Of a stretch of 64,000 nucleotides of DNA, positions 7,734 to 17,177 are shown one piece after another. The translations under genes and the position numbers were made by a program. Positions within the stretch are counted from its first letter, which is position 1, and every line of letters begins with the position of its first letter. The notes beneath the pieces are model-generated. The model worked only from the letters and a program-made list of their open reading frames with translations, was not told where the DNA came from and searched no databases. Source of the stretch: Aquimarina sp. MAR_2010_214 (GTDB taxonomy: Bacteria; Bacteroidota; Bacteroidia; Flavobacteriales; Flavobacteriaceae); the NCBI RefSeq assembly GCF_002846555.1, contig NZ_PJMS01000001.1, positions 2,418,001-2,482,000 of the forward strand. Direction: 5' to 3'.

Positions 7734-8864
7734 ATGCAATTTGACCTTTTGTCCAAAGACCCTCTAAGTAAAGCGAGAGCAGGTAAAATAAGTACAGATC
7801 ACGGTGTTATAGAAACTCCGATTTTTATGCCGGTAGGAACAGTAGCTACCGTAAAAGGAGTACATCAAAGAGAATTAAAAAATGATATTAATCCCGATAT
7901 TATTTTGGGAAACACCTATCATTTATATCTAAGACCTCAAACTCCTATTTTAGAAAAAGCAGGGGGATTACATAAATTCATGAATTGGGATCGAAATATC
8001 CTTACAGATAGTGGAGGTTATCAGGTGTATTCTTTATCTGCTAATCGTAAAATCAAAGAGGAAGGAGTGAAATTTAAATCTCATATCGATGGTTCGTATC
8101 ATGTTTTTACACCAGAGAATGTGATGGAGATCCAACGTACTATTGGAGCAGATATCATAATGGCATTTGATGAATGTACACCTTACCCTTGTGATTACCA
8201 CTATGCAAAAAGAAGTATGCATATGACACACAGGTGGTTAGATCGTTGCGTGCAACATTTAGAAAAAATTCCGGTTAAATATGGGTATGATCAGGCTTTT
8301 TTTCCAATAGTACAGGGAAGTACGTATAAGGACCTTAGAAAGCAATCAGCAGAATATATTGCAAACGCTGGAGCTGTTGGTAATGCAATTGGAGGATTAT
8401 CCGTAGGAGAACCAGCAGAAGAAATGTATGCAATGACAGAAGTGGTAACAGATATTTTACCAGAAGATAAACCAAGGTACTTAATGGGGGTGGGAACACC
8501 TATTAATATTTTAGAAAATATCGCTCTTGGTGTAGATATGTTTGATTGTGTAATGCCTACACGTAATGCACGTAATGGGATGTTGTTTACAGCACATGGA
8601 ACTATTAATATAAAAAATAAGAAATGGGAAGATGATTTTTCGCCTATAGATGAAATGGCTATTACTTTTGTAGATACCGAGTATTCTAAAGCATATTTAA
8701 GACATCTTTTTTCAATAAATGAATTATTAGGAAAACAAATAGCAACAATACATAATTTAGGTTTTTATTTATGGTTGGTTCGCGAAGCTAGAAAACATAT
8801 CTTAGCCGGTGATTTTAATTCCTGGAAGAATATGATGGTTAAACAAATGGATAAAAGGTTATAG
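7734..8864 (+). CDS. tgt: tRNA-guanine transglycosylase (queuosine biosynthesis)
   Basis: This enzyme exchanges guanine-34 of tRNAs with GUN anticodons for the queuosine precursor. The 376 residues include the active-site segment LTDSGGYQVYSL, FDECTPYP, GGLSVGE, and the nucleophile region GVDMFDCVMPTRNARNG. The zinc-binding region is altered: where the family has three cysteines (CxCxxC) before YSRAYLRHL, this protein reads MAITFVDTEYSKAYLRHL, with no cysteine, although the later histidine in IHNLGFYLW is kept. The start at 7734 follows the promoter by about 20 bases. lptG begins one base after its stop. Confidence 0.93.
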   Translation: MQFDLLSKDPLSKARAGKISTDHGVIETPIFMPVGTVATVKGVHQRELKNDINPDIILGNTYHLYLRPQTPILEKAGGLHKFMNWDRNILTDSGGYQVYSLSANRKIKEEGVKFKSHIDGSYHVFTPENVMEIQRTIGADIIMAFDECTPYPCDYHYAKRSMHMTHRWLDRCVQHLEKIPVKYGYDQAFFPIVQGSTYKDLRKQSAEYIANAGAVGNAIGGLSVGEPAEEMYAMTEVVTDILPEDKPRYLMGVGTPINILENIALGVDMFDCVMPTRNARNGMLFTAHGTINIKNKKWEDDFSPIDEMAITFVDTEYSKAYLRHLFSINELLGKQIATIHNLGFYLWLVREARKHILAGDFNSWKNMMVKQMDKRL

Positions 8865-8865
8865 A

Positions 8866-9936
8866 TTGAAAATACTAGACTGGTACATACTTAAAAGATA
8901 TCTGGGAACATTTTTTACAATGATTCTGCTTTTTATCCCTATCGGAATAATAGTAGACCTTTCAGAAAAAATTGATAATATGCTGGAGCATCAGGTTCCT
9001 CTTGATGCCGTAATAGCGTATTACCTTGACTTTACTGTTTATTTTGCTAATTTGTTATTTCCTCTATTTGTATTCTTATCTGTAATTTGGTTTACTTCTA
9101 AGCTAGCTAACAAAACAGAAATTATAGCTTTTTTAAGCTCTGGAGTTTCATTTTGGAGATTTCTTAGACCCTATATGATAGGTGCAATTATTATATGTTT
9201 TGGTGCGTTAGCTATGGGATTATTTTTAGCTCCGAAAGCCAGTCAGGGATTTAATGAATTTAAATATTCTTACCTTAAAAAAGGTAAAAAAGTGCAGGAA
9301 ACTAAAAATGTACACCGACAACTTAATGATAGTATGTTTCTATATGCGAATAACTTTAAGCCTTTAGAAAAATCAGCTACTAATTTTACGTTGGAATACT
9401 TTGATGGTAATAGATTAAAGACAAAAATATCGGCAAGAAGAATTGTATTTAAAGATAGTATCTATGAATTGAGTGATTATGTAAAACGTACTATATTAGA
9501 AAATAAAGATATTATTGAAAAAGCTAAAACTAAGGATACTGTCTTGCCATTTAATATAGATGAATTTACGCCGGTTACATATGTGGCAGAAACTCTTAAT
9601 TATGCAGAATTAAGTAAGTTTATCAAAAAAGAAAGTAAAAGAGGATCATCAGATATTAATAGATATAAAGTTGTAGCTTATAAAAGATGGAGTATACCGG
9701 TGTCGGCATTTATTCTTACTATTATAGGAGTAGCCGTTTCTTCTATGAAAAGAAGAGGAGGGATGGGAGTTAATTTGGCTGTTGGTATTTCATTAGCGTT
9801 CGTTTTTATCTTTTTTGATAAAGTATTAGGTACATTGGCTAATCAATCTGATTTTCCACCAATAGTTGCCGTATGGTTTCCTAATATATCCTTTGGAATC
9901 TTAGCTATTTATCTTTTATATAATGCCAAACGCTAA
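8866..9936 (+). CDS. lptG: LPS export permease, LptF/LptG family
   Basis: The 356-residue inner-membrane protein has three transmembrane helices at the N-terminus (within residues 1-115), a periplasmic beta-jellyroll domain (about 120-260), and three helices at the C-terminus. This is the YjgP/YjgQ layout. It helps pull lipopolysaccharide from the inner membrane into the Lpt bridge. The N-terminus MKILDWYILKRYLGTFF is typical, and it requires a TTG start at 8866, one base after the tgt stop, so coupling by termination-reinitiation is likely. LptF and LptG cannot be separated with certainty. Confidence 0.88.
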   Translation: MKILDWYILKRYLGTFFTMILLFIPIGIIVDLSEKIDNMLEHQVPLDAVIAYYLDFTVYFANLLFPLFVFLSVIWFTSKLANKTEIIAFLSSGVSFWRFLRPYMIGAIIICFGALAMGLFLAPKASQGFNEFKYSYLKKGKKVQETKNVHRQLNDSMFLYANNFKPLEKSATNFTLEYFDGNRLKTKISARRIVFKDSIYELSDYVKRTILENKDIIEKAKTKDTVLPFNIDEFTPVTYVAETLNYAELSKFIKKESKRGSSDINRYKVVAYKRWSIPVSAFILTIIGVAVSSMKRRGGMGVNLAVGISLAFVFIFFDKVLGTLANQSDFPPIVAVWFPNISFGILAIYLLYNAKR

Positions 9937-10855
9937 ACTTTTTAATTACCTGCATTTACATTTTATAGTGTTTATATGGGGATTCACCGCTATTCTTGGA
10001 GAATTGATATCCATTGAAGCACTACCTTTGGTTTGGTATAGAATGCTTTTGGCTTCAATGTTTATTTATGTTTATATTTATTTCAAAAAATTACGATTAA
10101 CGGTTTCAAGAAAATTATTTTTCACCCTTTTTTTAGCGGGAATTGTTATTGCATTACATTGGATTACCTTTTTTGCAGCAATCAAAGTTTCTAATATATC
10201 CATAACGCTGGCAATGTTGTCTACAGGAGCTTTCTTTACTTCGATTTTGGAACCTATTTTTTATAAAAGAAAGATAATATGGTATGAAATTCTTTTTGGA
10301 CTTTTAGTTATTACAGGTTTGTATATAATTTTTCAAGTTGAAGGAGATTATCTTACAGGTATTCTTTATGCATTGTGTTCTGCTTTTTTATCATCGATTT
10401 TTTCTTTAATAAACGGAAAAGTAGCACAGCGATATAATCCATCAGTAATTTCTTTTTATGAATTGTTAAGCGGTGTAGGAATAGTAACGGTTTATCTTTT
10501 GGGAGTAACGATATTTGGATCAACTACCGAAGGATTTACGATTTCGTTTTTTCAATTATCAACTTCGGATTGGATATATATGTTAGTATTGGCGTCGGTT
10601 TGTACAGCCTATGCTTTTATCGGCTCTGTACAAGTAATGAGATATTTGACTCCCTATACAGTAATGTTAACGACTAACTTAGAACCTGTGTATGGGATAC
10701 TATTAGCTTTCCTGATTTTTGGAGAAGCAGAAAAGATGAACCCCCAATTCTACTATGGTGCAGCGATTATTCTTGGTACAGTTGTTTTAAATGGAATATT
10801 CAAAAATGCTAAAAAAAGAAAAAGAGAAGGAACTTTGCATAACATTACGAAGTAA
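9923..10855 (+). CDS. DMT-superfamily transporter (EamA type)
   Basis: The 310-residue protein shows ten hydrophobic segments in two repeats of five, the EamA/DMT pattern. The first repeat includes IVFIWGFTAILG and the second LSSIFSLINGK, and the C-terminal half ends with LEPVYGILLAFLIFGE, a family hallmark. It is probably an inner-membrane exporter or importer of small metabolites; the substrate is unknown. The start overlaps the end of lptG by 14 bases, so it belongs to the tgt-lptG unit. Confidence 0.85.
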   Translation: MPNAKLFNYLHLHFIVFIWGFTAILGELISIEALPLVWYRMLLASMFIYVYIYFKKLRLTVSRKLFFTLFLAGIVIALHWITFFAAIKVSNISITLAMLSTGAFFTSILEPIFYKRKIIWYEILFGLLVITGLYIIFQVEGDYLTGILYALCSAFLSSIFSLINGKVAQRYNPSVISFYELLSGVGIVTVYLLGVTIFGSTTEGFTISFFQLSTSDWIYMLVLASVCTAYAFIGSVQVMRYLTPYTVMLTTNLEPVYGILLAFLIFGEAEKMNPQFYYGAAIILGTVVLNGIFKNAKKRKREGTLHNITK

Positions 10856-10906
10856 AGTTTTTATATTTGTCCGCTAACCCTAGTTAATATAAAATATATT
10901 CTTGAT

Positions 10907-11860
10907 ATGGAATATTTAGAATTTGAACTCCCCATTAAGGAACTCGAAGAACAATTTGAGAAAGCTTGCGCTATCGGCGAAGAGAGCGAAGTTGATGTTA
11001 CTGATACATGTAAGCAAATTGAAAAAAAACTAAAAGAAACTAAAAAAGAAATATATAAAAACCTTACGCCCTGGCAACGAGTTCAGCTGTCAAGGCATCC
11101 TTCTAGACCGTATACTCTAGATTATATAGATGCAATTTGTGGCGAATCCTTTTTAGAATTACATGGTGATCGAAATGTAAAGGATGATAAGGCTATGATT
11201 GGTGGTTTGGGAAAAATTGGCGACCAGAGTTTTATGTTTGTTGGTCAACAAAAAGGATACAATACCAAGACCAGACAATACCGTAATTTCGGAATGGCAA
11301 ACCCAGAAGGATATCGTAAAGCACTTCGTTTAATGAAAAGTGCAGAAAAATTTGATATTCCTGTGGTTACTTTTATTGATACTCCTGGTGCTTACCCAGG
11401 ATTAGAAGCAGAAGAACGTGGTCAAGGAGAAGCAATCGCTCGTAATATACTAGAAATGACTCGTCTTAAAGTACCAGTTATTGTAGTAATTATAGGTGAA
11501 GGAGCCAGTGGAGGAGCGTTAGGAATAGGAGTAGGAGATAAAGTGTTGATGCTCGAAAACGCATGGTATTCTGTAATTTCTCCAGAAAATTGCTCTTCCA
11601 TATTATGGAGAAGCTGGGACCAGAAAGAACAAGCTGCAGAAGCATTAAAGCTTACAGCAAAAGATAGTGTTAAACTTAATGTGGTTGATGAAATCGTTAA
11701 AGAACCACTTGGAGGAGCACATAGTGATCGAGAAACCACTTTTAAAACAGTACGGGATAAAATATTAGCATCTTTTGACGAATTAAAAAACTTATCACCA
11801 GAAGAATTGGTTGAAAAGCGAATGGATAAATATGCTAATATGGGAGTCTTTAAAGACTAA
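10907..11860 (+). CDS. accA: Acetyl-CoA carboxylase carboxyltransferase subunit alpha
   Basis: AccA and AccD together transfer the carboxyl group from biotin to acetyl-CoA, the first step of fatty acid synthesis. The 317 residues are the normal length. The N-terminal coiled helix ([15 protein letters not shown]) is followed by the carboxyltransferase core, with [41 protein letters not shown] and [15 protein letters not shown], which form the oxyanion-holding turns. A -10-like TATATTTG lies at 10862-10869, but a well-spaced upstream TTG is missing. A terminator follows. Confidence 0.95.
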   Translation: MEYLEFELPIKELEEQFEKACAIGEESEVDVTDTCKQIEKKLKETKKEIYKNLTPWQRVQLSRHPSRPYTLDYIDAICGESFLELHGDRNVKDDKAMIGGLGKIGDQSFMFVGQQKGYNTKTRQYRNFGMANPEGYRKALRLMKSAEKFDIPVVTFIDTPGAYPGLEAEERGQGEAIARNILEMTRLKVPVIVVIIGEGASGGALGIGVGDKVLMLENAWYSVISPENCSSILWRSWDQKEQAAEALKLTAKDSVKLNVVDEIVKEPLGGAHSDRETTFKTVRDKILASFDELKNLSPEELVEKRMDKYANMGVFKD

Positions 11861-11886
11861 CCCCTAAAGGAATCACTTACTTCCTG

Positions 11887-11917
11887 AATCTGAAGTTGTA
11901 AGCTTCAGATTTTTTTA
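11887..11917 (+). terminator. Terminator of accA
   Basis: AATCTGAAG (11887-11895) pairs with CTTCAGATT (11903-11911), followed by TTTTTT. It lies 26 bases after the accA stop and before the dnaB promoter. Confidence 0.85.
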
Positions 11918-11954
11918 TGCTTATTAACAATAAAATTAAGTTATTAACAGTTCA

Positions 11955-11987
11955 TTTGTTGAAGACTAGTGGACATTCGTATCTTTG
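11955..11987 (+). promoter_or_regulatory. Promoter of dnaB
   Basis: TTTG at 11955-11958 (spacer 21), or the overlapping TTG at 11959-11961 (spacer 18), precedes TATCTTTG at 11980-11987. The in-frame TTG at 11985 is part of this -7 element, which rules it out as a start codon for dnaB. Confidence 0.75.
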
Positions 11988-12029
11988 TATTTAGGTACAT
12001 CTTTTTACAATTTTTTTACATTCGTAGTC

Positions 12030-13577
12030 ATGGAAAAAGTACAGAAAACTAAGCAAATAAATTACGGTCGGGGGAACGTAATTTCGCTTGAAAAAGGAAA
12101 AATACCTCCTCAAGCGGTTGATTTAGAAGAGGTTGTGCTTGGAGCGATGATGATTGATAAGAAAGGGGTTGATGAAATTATTGACATTCTTAATCCCGAT
12201 GTTTTTTATAGAGAAGCACATCAATACATCTTTGAAGCAATATATAAACTATTCGAAAACTCTGAGCCAATAGACTTATTAACGGTTTCTAGCCAATTAA
12301 AGAAGGATTCGAAATTAGAATTGGCCGGAGGGGATTATTATTTAGTGCAACTAACCCAAAAAATAGCATCCTCTGCACATATCGAGTTTCATGCCAGAAT
12401 AATTCTTCAGAAATATATACAGCGAAGTTTGATCAAAATTTCGAATGAAATTATTGAAGAATCCTACGATGAGACTACAGATGTTTTTGACCTTCTCGAT
12501 ATGGCAGAATCTAGATTGTATGAGGTAACACAAGGAAATATAAAACGATCTACAGAGACTGCGCAAAATCTGGTTATACAAGCAAAGAAAAAAATACAAG
12601 AAATATCAAACAAAGAGGGGATGAGTGGAGTTCCGTCTGGATTTGATAAATTAGATAAATTAACCTCCGGATGGCAACCTAGTGATTTGATTATTGTAGC
12701 TGCCCGTCCGGGTATGGGAAAAACAGCTTTAACTCTGTCTATGGCTAGAAATATGGCTGTAGGGCAAAATATTCCTGTAGCATTCTTTTCATTAGAGATG
12801 TCTTCAGTACAGCTGATTACACGTTTAATATCTTCTGAAACAGGACTCTCTTCAGAAAAATTACGTACCGGTAAGTTAGAAAAACATGAATGGGAACAGC
12901 TTAACGTAAAGGTAAAAGATCTGGAAAAAGCTCCATTATTTATAGATGATACACCTTCATTGTCAATTTTTGATCTTAGAGCAAAAGCACGCCGTCTTGC
13001 ATCGCAGCATGGTATAAGAATGATCGTTATTGATTATTTGCAGTTGATGACAGCAGGAGGTACAGGTAAAAATGGAAATAGGGAACAAGAGATTTCTACA
13101 ATTTCTCGTAACCTTAAAGCCTTGGCAAAAGAATTAAGTATCCCTGTGATTGCTTTATCACAGTTATCTAGGGCCGTAGAAACTCGTGGAGGAAGTAAAA
13201 GACCACTGCTTAGTGATCTTCGTGAATCTGGAGCGATAGAACAGGATGCAGATATTGTAGCATTTATCTTTAGACCAGAATATTATAAGATTGATGAATG
13301 GGATGATGAAGAAAGATCACCAACTCAAGGGCAAGGAGAGTTTATAGTAGCAAAGCACCGTAATGGTGGTTTAGAAAATATTAGGTTAAAATTTATTGGT
13401 CACTTAGGTAAATTTGATAACTTAGATGATTTTAGTACTCCTTTTGAATTTCATTCTAAAATGAATGATGGTAATGAAGATGAACAACTTAATACAAGTC
13501 ATCTTCCTAGTGCAGATGAAGCCTTTGGGAGTAGCATAAATGACTCTAGCGATGACGACGATGAAGTACCTTTCTAA
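12030..13577 (+). CDS. dnaB: Replicative DNA helicase
   Basis: DnaB is the hexameric helicase that unwinds DNA at the replication fork. With the ATG at 12030 it has 515 residues. The N-terminal domain (about 25-130) starts PPQAVDLEEVVLGAMMID. A linker follows, then the RecA-like domain with Walker A ARPGMGKT (225-232), FFSLEMS, Walker B VIDYLQLM, and SQLSRAVE. The acidic tail ends SSDDDDEVPF. No intein is present. The upstream TTG at 11985 lies inside the promoter. The downstream gene overlaps its 3' end. Confidence 0.95.
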   Translation: MEKVQKTKQINYGRGNVISLEKGKIPPQAVDLEEVVLGAMMIDKKGVDEIIDILNPDVFYREAHQYIFEAIYKLFENSEPIDLLTVSSQLKKDSKLELAGGDYYLVQLTQKIASSAHIEFHARIILQKYIQRSLIKISNEIIEESYDETTDVFDLLDMAESRLYEVTQGNIKRSTETAQNLVIQAKKKIQEISNKEGMSGVPSGFDKLDKLTSGWQPSDLIIVAARPGMGKTALTLSMARNMAVGQNIPVAFFSLEMSSVQLITRLISSETGLSSEKLRTGKLEKHEWEQLNVKVKDLEKAPLFIDDTPSLSIFDLRAKARRLASQHGIRMIVIDYLQLMTAGGTGKNGNREQEISTISRNLKALAKELSIPVIALSQLSRAVETRGGSKRPLLSDLRESGAIEQDADIVAFIFRPEYYKIDEWDDEERSPTQGQGEFIVAKHRNGGLENIRLKFIGHLGKFDNLDDFSTPFEFHSKMNDGNEDEQLNTSHLPSADEAFGSSINDSSDDDDEVPF

Positions 13578-14877
13578 AATAACACAGATATTGAAACCTT
13601 TATTACTACAACAAAAACGGATTCGCCTTGGTGTAGTTACATTGTTTTTTTTATTTTCATTTCAATCCAATGCATCTTATGTATTGATTCCTATGGATGC
13701 AGATGGCCAGCAAAATCACCTGAAAGCCTATGGAATTACATATTGGACATTAAGTAAAGATCTTAAAGTAAAATGGCTGTTAAACTATAGGGGAGGATCT
13801 TTTTTATTGCCGGATACAGAGTATATTCGAAAAGAATGCACTATTAGAGGTGTTTCATATGAAGTACTTAGTGATGGCGAAACTAATGAGATTTTAGAAG
13901 AAATTAGTAGTCCTTCACAGAATATGGAAGCTGTAGTTCTAGAAAAAGCACCTAAAATAGCAGTATATTCTCCCAAAGGAAATCAACCATGGGACGATGC
14001 GGTTACTATGGTATTGACATTTGCAGAAATTCCCTACAAAACAATTTATGATAAAGAAGTTCTAGAAGATAACCTGATCTTATATGACTGGTTACATTTA
14101 CATCATGAAGATTTTACAGGACAATATGGTAAGTTTTATGCTACATATAGAGCTGCTCCATGGTATATCAGAGAAAAAGCTGCAGCAGAGAAACTTGCTA
14201 ATGAACTTGGATATTCAAAAGTCTCCCAAGAGAAACTAGATGTTGCTTTAAAAATTCGTGATTATGTTGTTGGTGGTGGATTTATGTTTGCCATGTGTAG
14301 TGCTACTGATAGCTTTGAGATTGCATTGTCTGCAGAAGGAGTTGATATTTGTGAACCTATGTTTGATGGAGATCCTAGTGAACCGGGTTACCAGTCTAAG
14401 ATAGATTATAATAAAACTTTTGCGTTTAAGAACTTTACATTAGAACGTAGCCCAAATGTATATGAGTTTTCTTCAATTGATATGACTAGAAAACGCCGTA
14501 TATCTAAAACTACAGATTATTTTACACTGATGGATTTCTCAGCAAAGTGGGATCCTATTCCAACCATGCTTTGTCAAAACCATACTGCTTTAGTTAAAGG
14601 ATTTATGGGGCAGACCACAGCATATAACCCTAATGAGATTAAATCTAATGTTTTAGTATTAGGTGAAAATAAAACAAATTCAGAAGCACGCTATATCCAT
14701 GGAATTAAAGGAAAAGGGTTCTTTACATTTTTTGGAGGTCACGATCCCGAAGATTATACACATAGAGTTGGTGATCCAAAGACCGAGTTAGAACTACACC
14801 CTAATTCACCGGGATATCGTTTAATTCTAAACAATGTCCTTTTTCCAGCAGCAAAAAAGAAAAAGCAGAAAACCTAA
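13561..14877 (+). CDS. Conserved exported protein of unknown function (often mislabelled asparagine synthetase B)
   Basis: The 438-residue protein has a signal anchor or signal peptide (about 24-38, VTLFFLFSFQSNAS), then a well-conserved region that begins YVLIPMDADGQQNHLKAYG. From memory of Bacteroidota annotations this family is called asparagine synthetase B, yet I see neither an N-terminal nucleophile glutaminase (there is no exposed Cys2) nor the SGGxDS PP-loop of asparagine synthetases. It does contain GGGFMFAMCSATDSF with a cysteine at about residue 246, which looks like the nucleophile elbow of a class I glutamine-amidotransferase-like or ThuA-like fold, and LHLHHEDFTGQYG. The start could be 13540 or 13561; either way it overlaps dnaB, so it is probably co-transcribed. 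Confidence 0.75.
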   Translation: MKYLSKITQILKPLLLQQKRIRLGVVTLFFLFSFQSNASYVLIPMDADGQQNHLKAYGITYWTLSKDLKVKWLLNYRGGSFLLPDTEYIRKECTIRGVSYEVLSDGETNEILEEISSPSQNMEAVVLEKAPKIAVYSPKGNQPWDDAVTMVLTFAEIPYKTIYDKEVLEDNLILYDWLHLHHEDFTGQYGKFYATYRAAPWYIREKAAAEKLANELGYSKVSQEKLDVALKIRDYVVGGGFMFAMCSATDSFEIALSAEGVDICEPMFDGDPSEPGYQSKIDYNKTFAFKNFTLERSPNVYEFSSIDMTRKRRISKTTDYFTLMDFSAKWDPIPTMLCQNHTALVKGFMGQTTAYNPNEIKSNVLVLGENKTNSEARYIHGIKGKGFFTFFGGHDPEDYTHRVGDPKTELELHPNSPGYRLILNNVLFPAAKKKKQKT

Positions 14878-14960
14878 TAACAGTATTACATTCCCAATCA
14901 CGGTTTACAGGGATAAATCAATCTATTACTTTTTATAGTTTTGTTTATGACTCATTTTTA

Positions 14961-15992
14961 ATGAAGCAAATCATAAACAAAATGATAAAAAAAGTATTGA
15001 TGATATTAGCTGCGATTTTTCTACTACTAGCTACACTTGGTATTTATGGAGTGTATCGTTTTTTAAACCCATTTGGGAAATTGATAAATGAGGAAAAATC
15101 CGATTCTTACTTTTATTCACGAAGTGGTGATGAAATTATATACAGCCCAATGGGAAATTGGTTTTCTTTAGGTAAGAATGAAATGAATGTTGATTATACC
15201 ACTTTTCAAGTTTTAGGAAGAGATTATGCAAAAGATAAAGAATATGCATATTTTAAGTCAAAAATAATTGATTTTGGAGTAGATGTGCCTTCTTTTAATG
15301 TAAAGGCTGGCTATGTCCCTATAGATAAAAATCATGTATATATCCTTGTAGATAATTATTATCATATTAGTGATACTGGCGATGGTTTTAAAATATTAGA
15401 AGATGCTGATCCTGAAACATATGAACAGTTAAGTTATGATTTTGCAAAGGATAAGAATTTTATCTTTAGAAATAATGAGATAATGCAAGAGATTGATTAT
15501 GAGTCTTTTGAAGTCGTGAATAGTCAATTTTGTAAAGACAAAAATGGAGTGTATTATTATTGGTATCAACAACCGTTATATAGAACAGAAGTCAATGTAT
15601 CTCAGGTTGTTGATTTAGCTTATTTTTGTATTCGTGATGATGAATATGTATATATTTATACCGATAATATTGATCTTGATATCAAAGATAGAATAGTTCG
15701 CATTCCTTTTAAAAGTGCTGATCAAATACAGTTTTACAATGATAATTCTATTGTTAAAATAGATGATAATATTTACTATAAAGGGAAAATTCTTGAAAAA
15801 GCCAATGCGTCAACTCTTGAAGAAGTAGGATATGGCTATGTGAAAGATGATAGTCTTGTTTTTTTTCATGGACAAATTGTTGATGGTGCAGATGCAAAGA
15901 CTTTTAGGTATAGTGATAAGAATTATACTTTTTCAGATAAGAATCATGTTTATGAATATGGAGAAATTTTAAAAAAATCAAAAAGCTACTAA
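14961..15992 (+). CDS. DKNYY-repeat family protein
   Basis: The 343-residue protein has one N-terminal transmembrane segment (about 11-32) and then repeated units of 40 to 60 residues built around [YF]AKDK plus an aromatic pair: YAKDKEYAYF, PIDKNHVYIL, FAKDKNFIF, FCKDKNGVYYYW and FSDKNHVYEYG. These match the DKNYY family, found as tandem repeats in exported proteins of unknown function. It is likely membrane-anchored and facing the periplasm. The ATG at 14982 is an alternative start that would still keep the membrane segment. Confidence 0.78.
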   Translation: MKQIINKMIKKVLMILAAIFLLLATLGIYGVYRFLNPFGKLINEEKSDSYFYSRSGDEIIYSPMGNWFSLGKNEMNVDYTTFQVLGRDYAKDKEYAYFKSKIIDFGVDVPSFNVKAGYVPIDKNHVYILVDNYYHISDTGDGFKILEDADPETYEQLSYDFAKDKNFIFRNNEIMQEIDYESFEVVNSQFCKDKNGVYYYWYQQPLYRTEVNVSQVVDLAYFCIRDDEYVYIYTDNIDLDIKDRIVRIPFKSADQIQFYNDNSIVKIDDNIYYKGKILEKANASTLEEVGYGYVKDDSLVFFHGQIVDGADAKTFRYSDKNYTFSDKNHVYEYGEILKKSKSY

Positions 15993-16063
15993 TATAATAC
16001 TGTAAGATATTTTAGGTAATACGACTACACTGTCTAGAATTAACTTATTTATATATCTTAATC

Positions 16064-16873
16064 ATGAAAAATCTTATCCTAGCATCACTTTTGATTACAA
16101 GTATTATTTCCTGTAAACAAGAAGTGAAATCAGAAAAAGAAACCAAAATTCTGGAAGAACAAAAGGAAGAAGTTGTACCAGATCGATCAGGGGATTTTCC
16201 CGAAGATATCGCAGCCGTTTTTAAAGCTCATGGAGGTATCAATACATTTGATCAAATGAATAGCATGATTTTTGAAATTGCTAAACCTGAAGGAAATGAA
16301 AAACACACTATCGACCTTAAAACCCGTTATGCACGCGTAGAAACAGATAAATTTGTTTTAGGGTTTGATGGTAAAGAAGCTTGGTTAGAACAAGATTCTA
16401 CTTATTTCAAAGGAAATCCTCGTTTCTATCACAATCTGATGTTTTATTTTTATGCAATGCCTTTTGTTTTAGGTGATGATGGAATTTCATATCAAAAAGT
16501 AGATGATCTTGAAGTAGATGGTATTTCATATACAGGCTATAAAATATCTTATGGAGAGGGTATAGGAGATTCACCCAAAGACAATTATTTTCTATATTAT
16601 GATAAAGGATCTGGGAAAATGAAATTTCTAGGGTATACCGTTACATTTTTTAGTAAAGAATCTAGTGAAAAAATAAGATTGGTAGAGTATACAGATTGGA
16701 ATGATGTAAATGGATTACAATTCCCTAAAACTCTTAAATGGAGAGCTTATAAAGATGGCGTAGTAGGAGAAGTTAAGAGTGAAATGAATTTTGTGAACGC
16801 CAATATAGGTAAAGAAAAAGTGTCAATGTCATTATTCAAAAAACCTAATATTGAAGAAAGTAAAACTTTATAA
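16064..16873 (+). CDS. DUF6503-like lipoprotein
   Basis: The 269-residue product has a type II signal peptide with the lipobox SIISC (cysteine at residue 17), a Glu/Lys-rich linker and then a beta-rich domain of about 215 residues. The pattern HGGINTFDQMNSMIFEI, then FDGKEAWLEQDS, and YTDWNDVNGLQFPKTLKW resembles the LolA/LppX-like half-barrel lipoproteins annotated as DUF6503 in Bacteroidota. It could bind a lipid or other hydrophobic ligand, but this is inference from fold resemblance only. Two terminators in tandem follow. Confidence 0.7.
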   Translation: MKNLILASLLITSIISCKQEVKSEKETKILEEQKEEVVPDRSGDFPEDIAAVFKAHGGINTFDQMNSMIFEIAKPEGNEKHTIDLKTRYARVETDKFVLGFDGKEAWLEQDSTYFKGNPRFYHNLMFYFYAMPFVLGDDGISYQKVDDLEVDGISYTGYKISYGEGIGDSPKDNYFLYYDKGSGKMKFLGYTVTFFSKESSEKIRLVEYTDWNDVNGLQFPKTLKWRAYKDGVVGEVKSEMNFVNANIGKEKVSMSLFKKPNIEESKTL

Positions 16874-16900
16874 ATAATTATTAATATATATAGTAACAGA

Positions 16901-16938
16901 GAGAGTATCTAAAAAGAATATTTTAGATACTCTCTTTT
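16901..16938 (+). terminator. First of two tandem terminators after the DUF6503-like gene
   Basis: GAGAGTATCTAAAA (16901-16914) pairs with TTTTAGATACTCTC (16921-16934) around a 6-base loop, followed by TTTT and a further T-run. Confidence 0.85.
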
Positions 16939-16950
16939 TATTTTTTTAAG

Positions 16951-16994
16951 AAAGAGACATCTTTTTTTTGATAAAAATGATGTCTCTTTTTTTT
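16951..16994 (+). terminator. Second tandem terminator
   Basis: AAAGAGACATC (16951-16961) pairs with GATGTCTCTTT (16979-16989), loop of 17 bases, followed by more T. The two hairpins differ in sequence, so they are not a simple duplication. Together they fill most of the 304-base gap before the aminotransferase gene; I find no promoter with a good -33 element in the rest of this gap. Confidence 0.75.
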
Positions 16995-17177
16995 GAATAT
17001 GGCAATTTTATAGATGTACTAGACTTTGATATTATGAAATAGATATTCTTTGAGTATATTTTAACCAAACTCCTAATTTGATCAAAGTTTAAGATGTTTC
17101 GAATTATCTAACTTTATGTGCATATTTCAGTTTTATTTATGAAGATGATATAATTAACACGAATCAAAATATAAGCG

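Noticed and set aside
11985..12029. TTG start 45 bases upstream for dnaB
   Set aside because: This TTG is part of the TATCTTTG promoter element.
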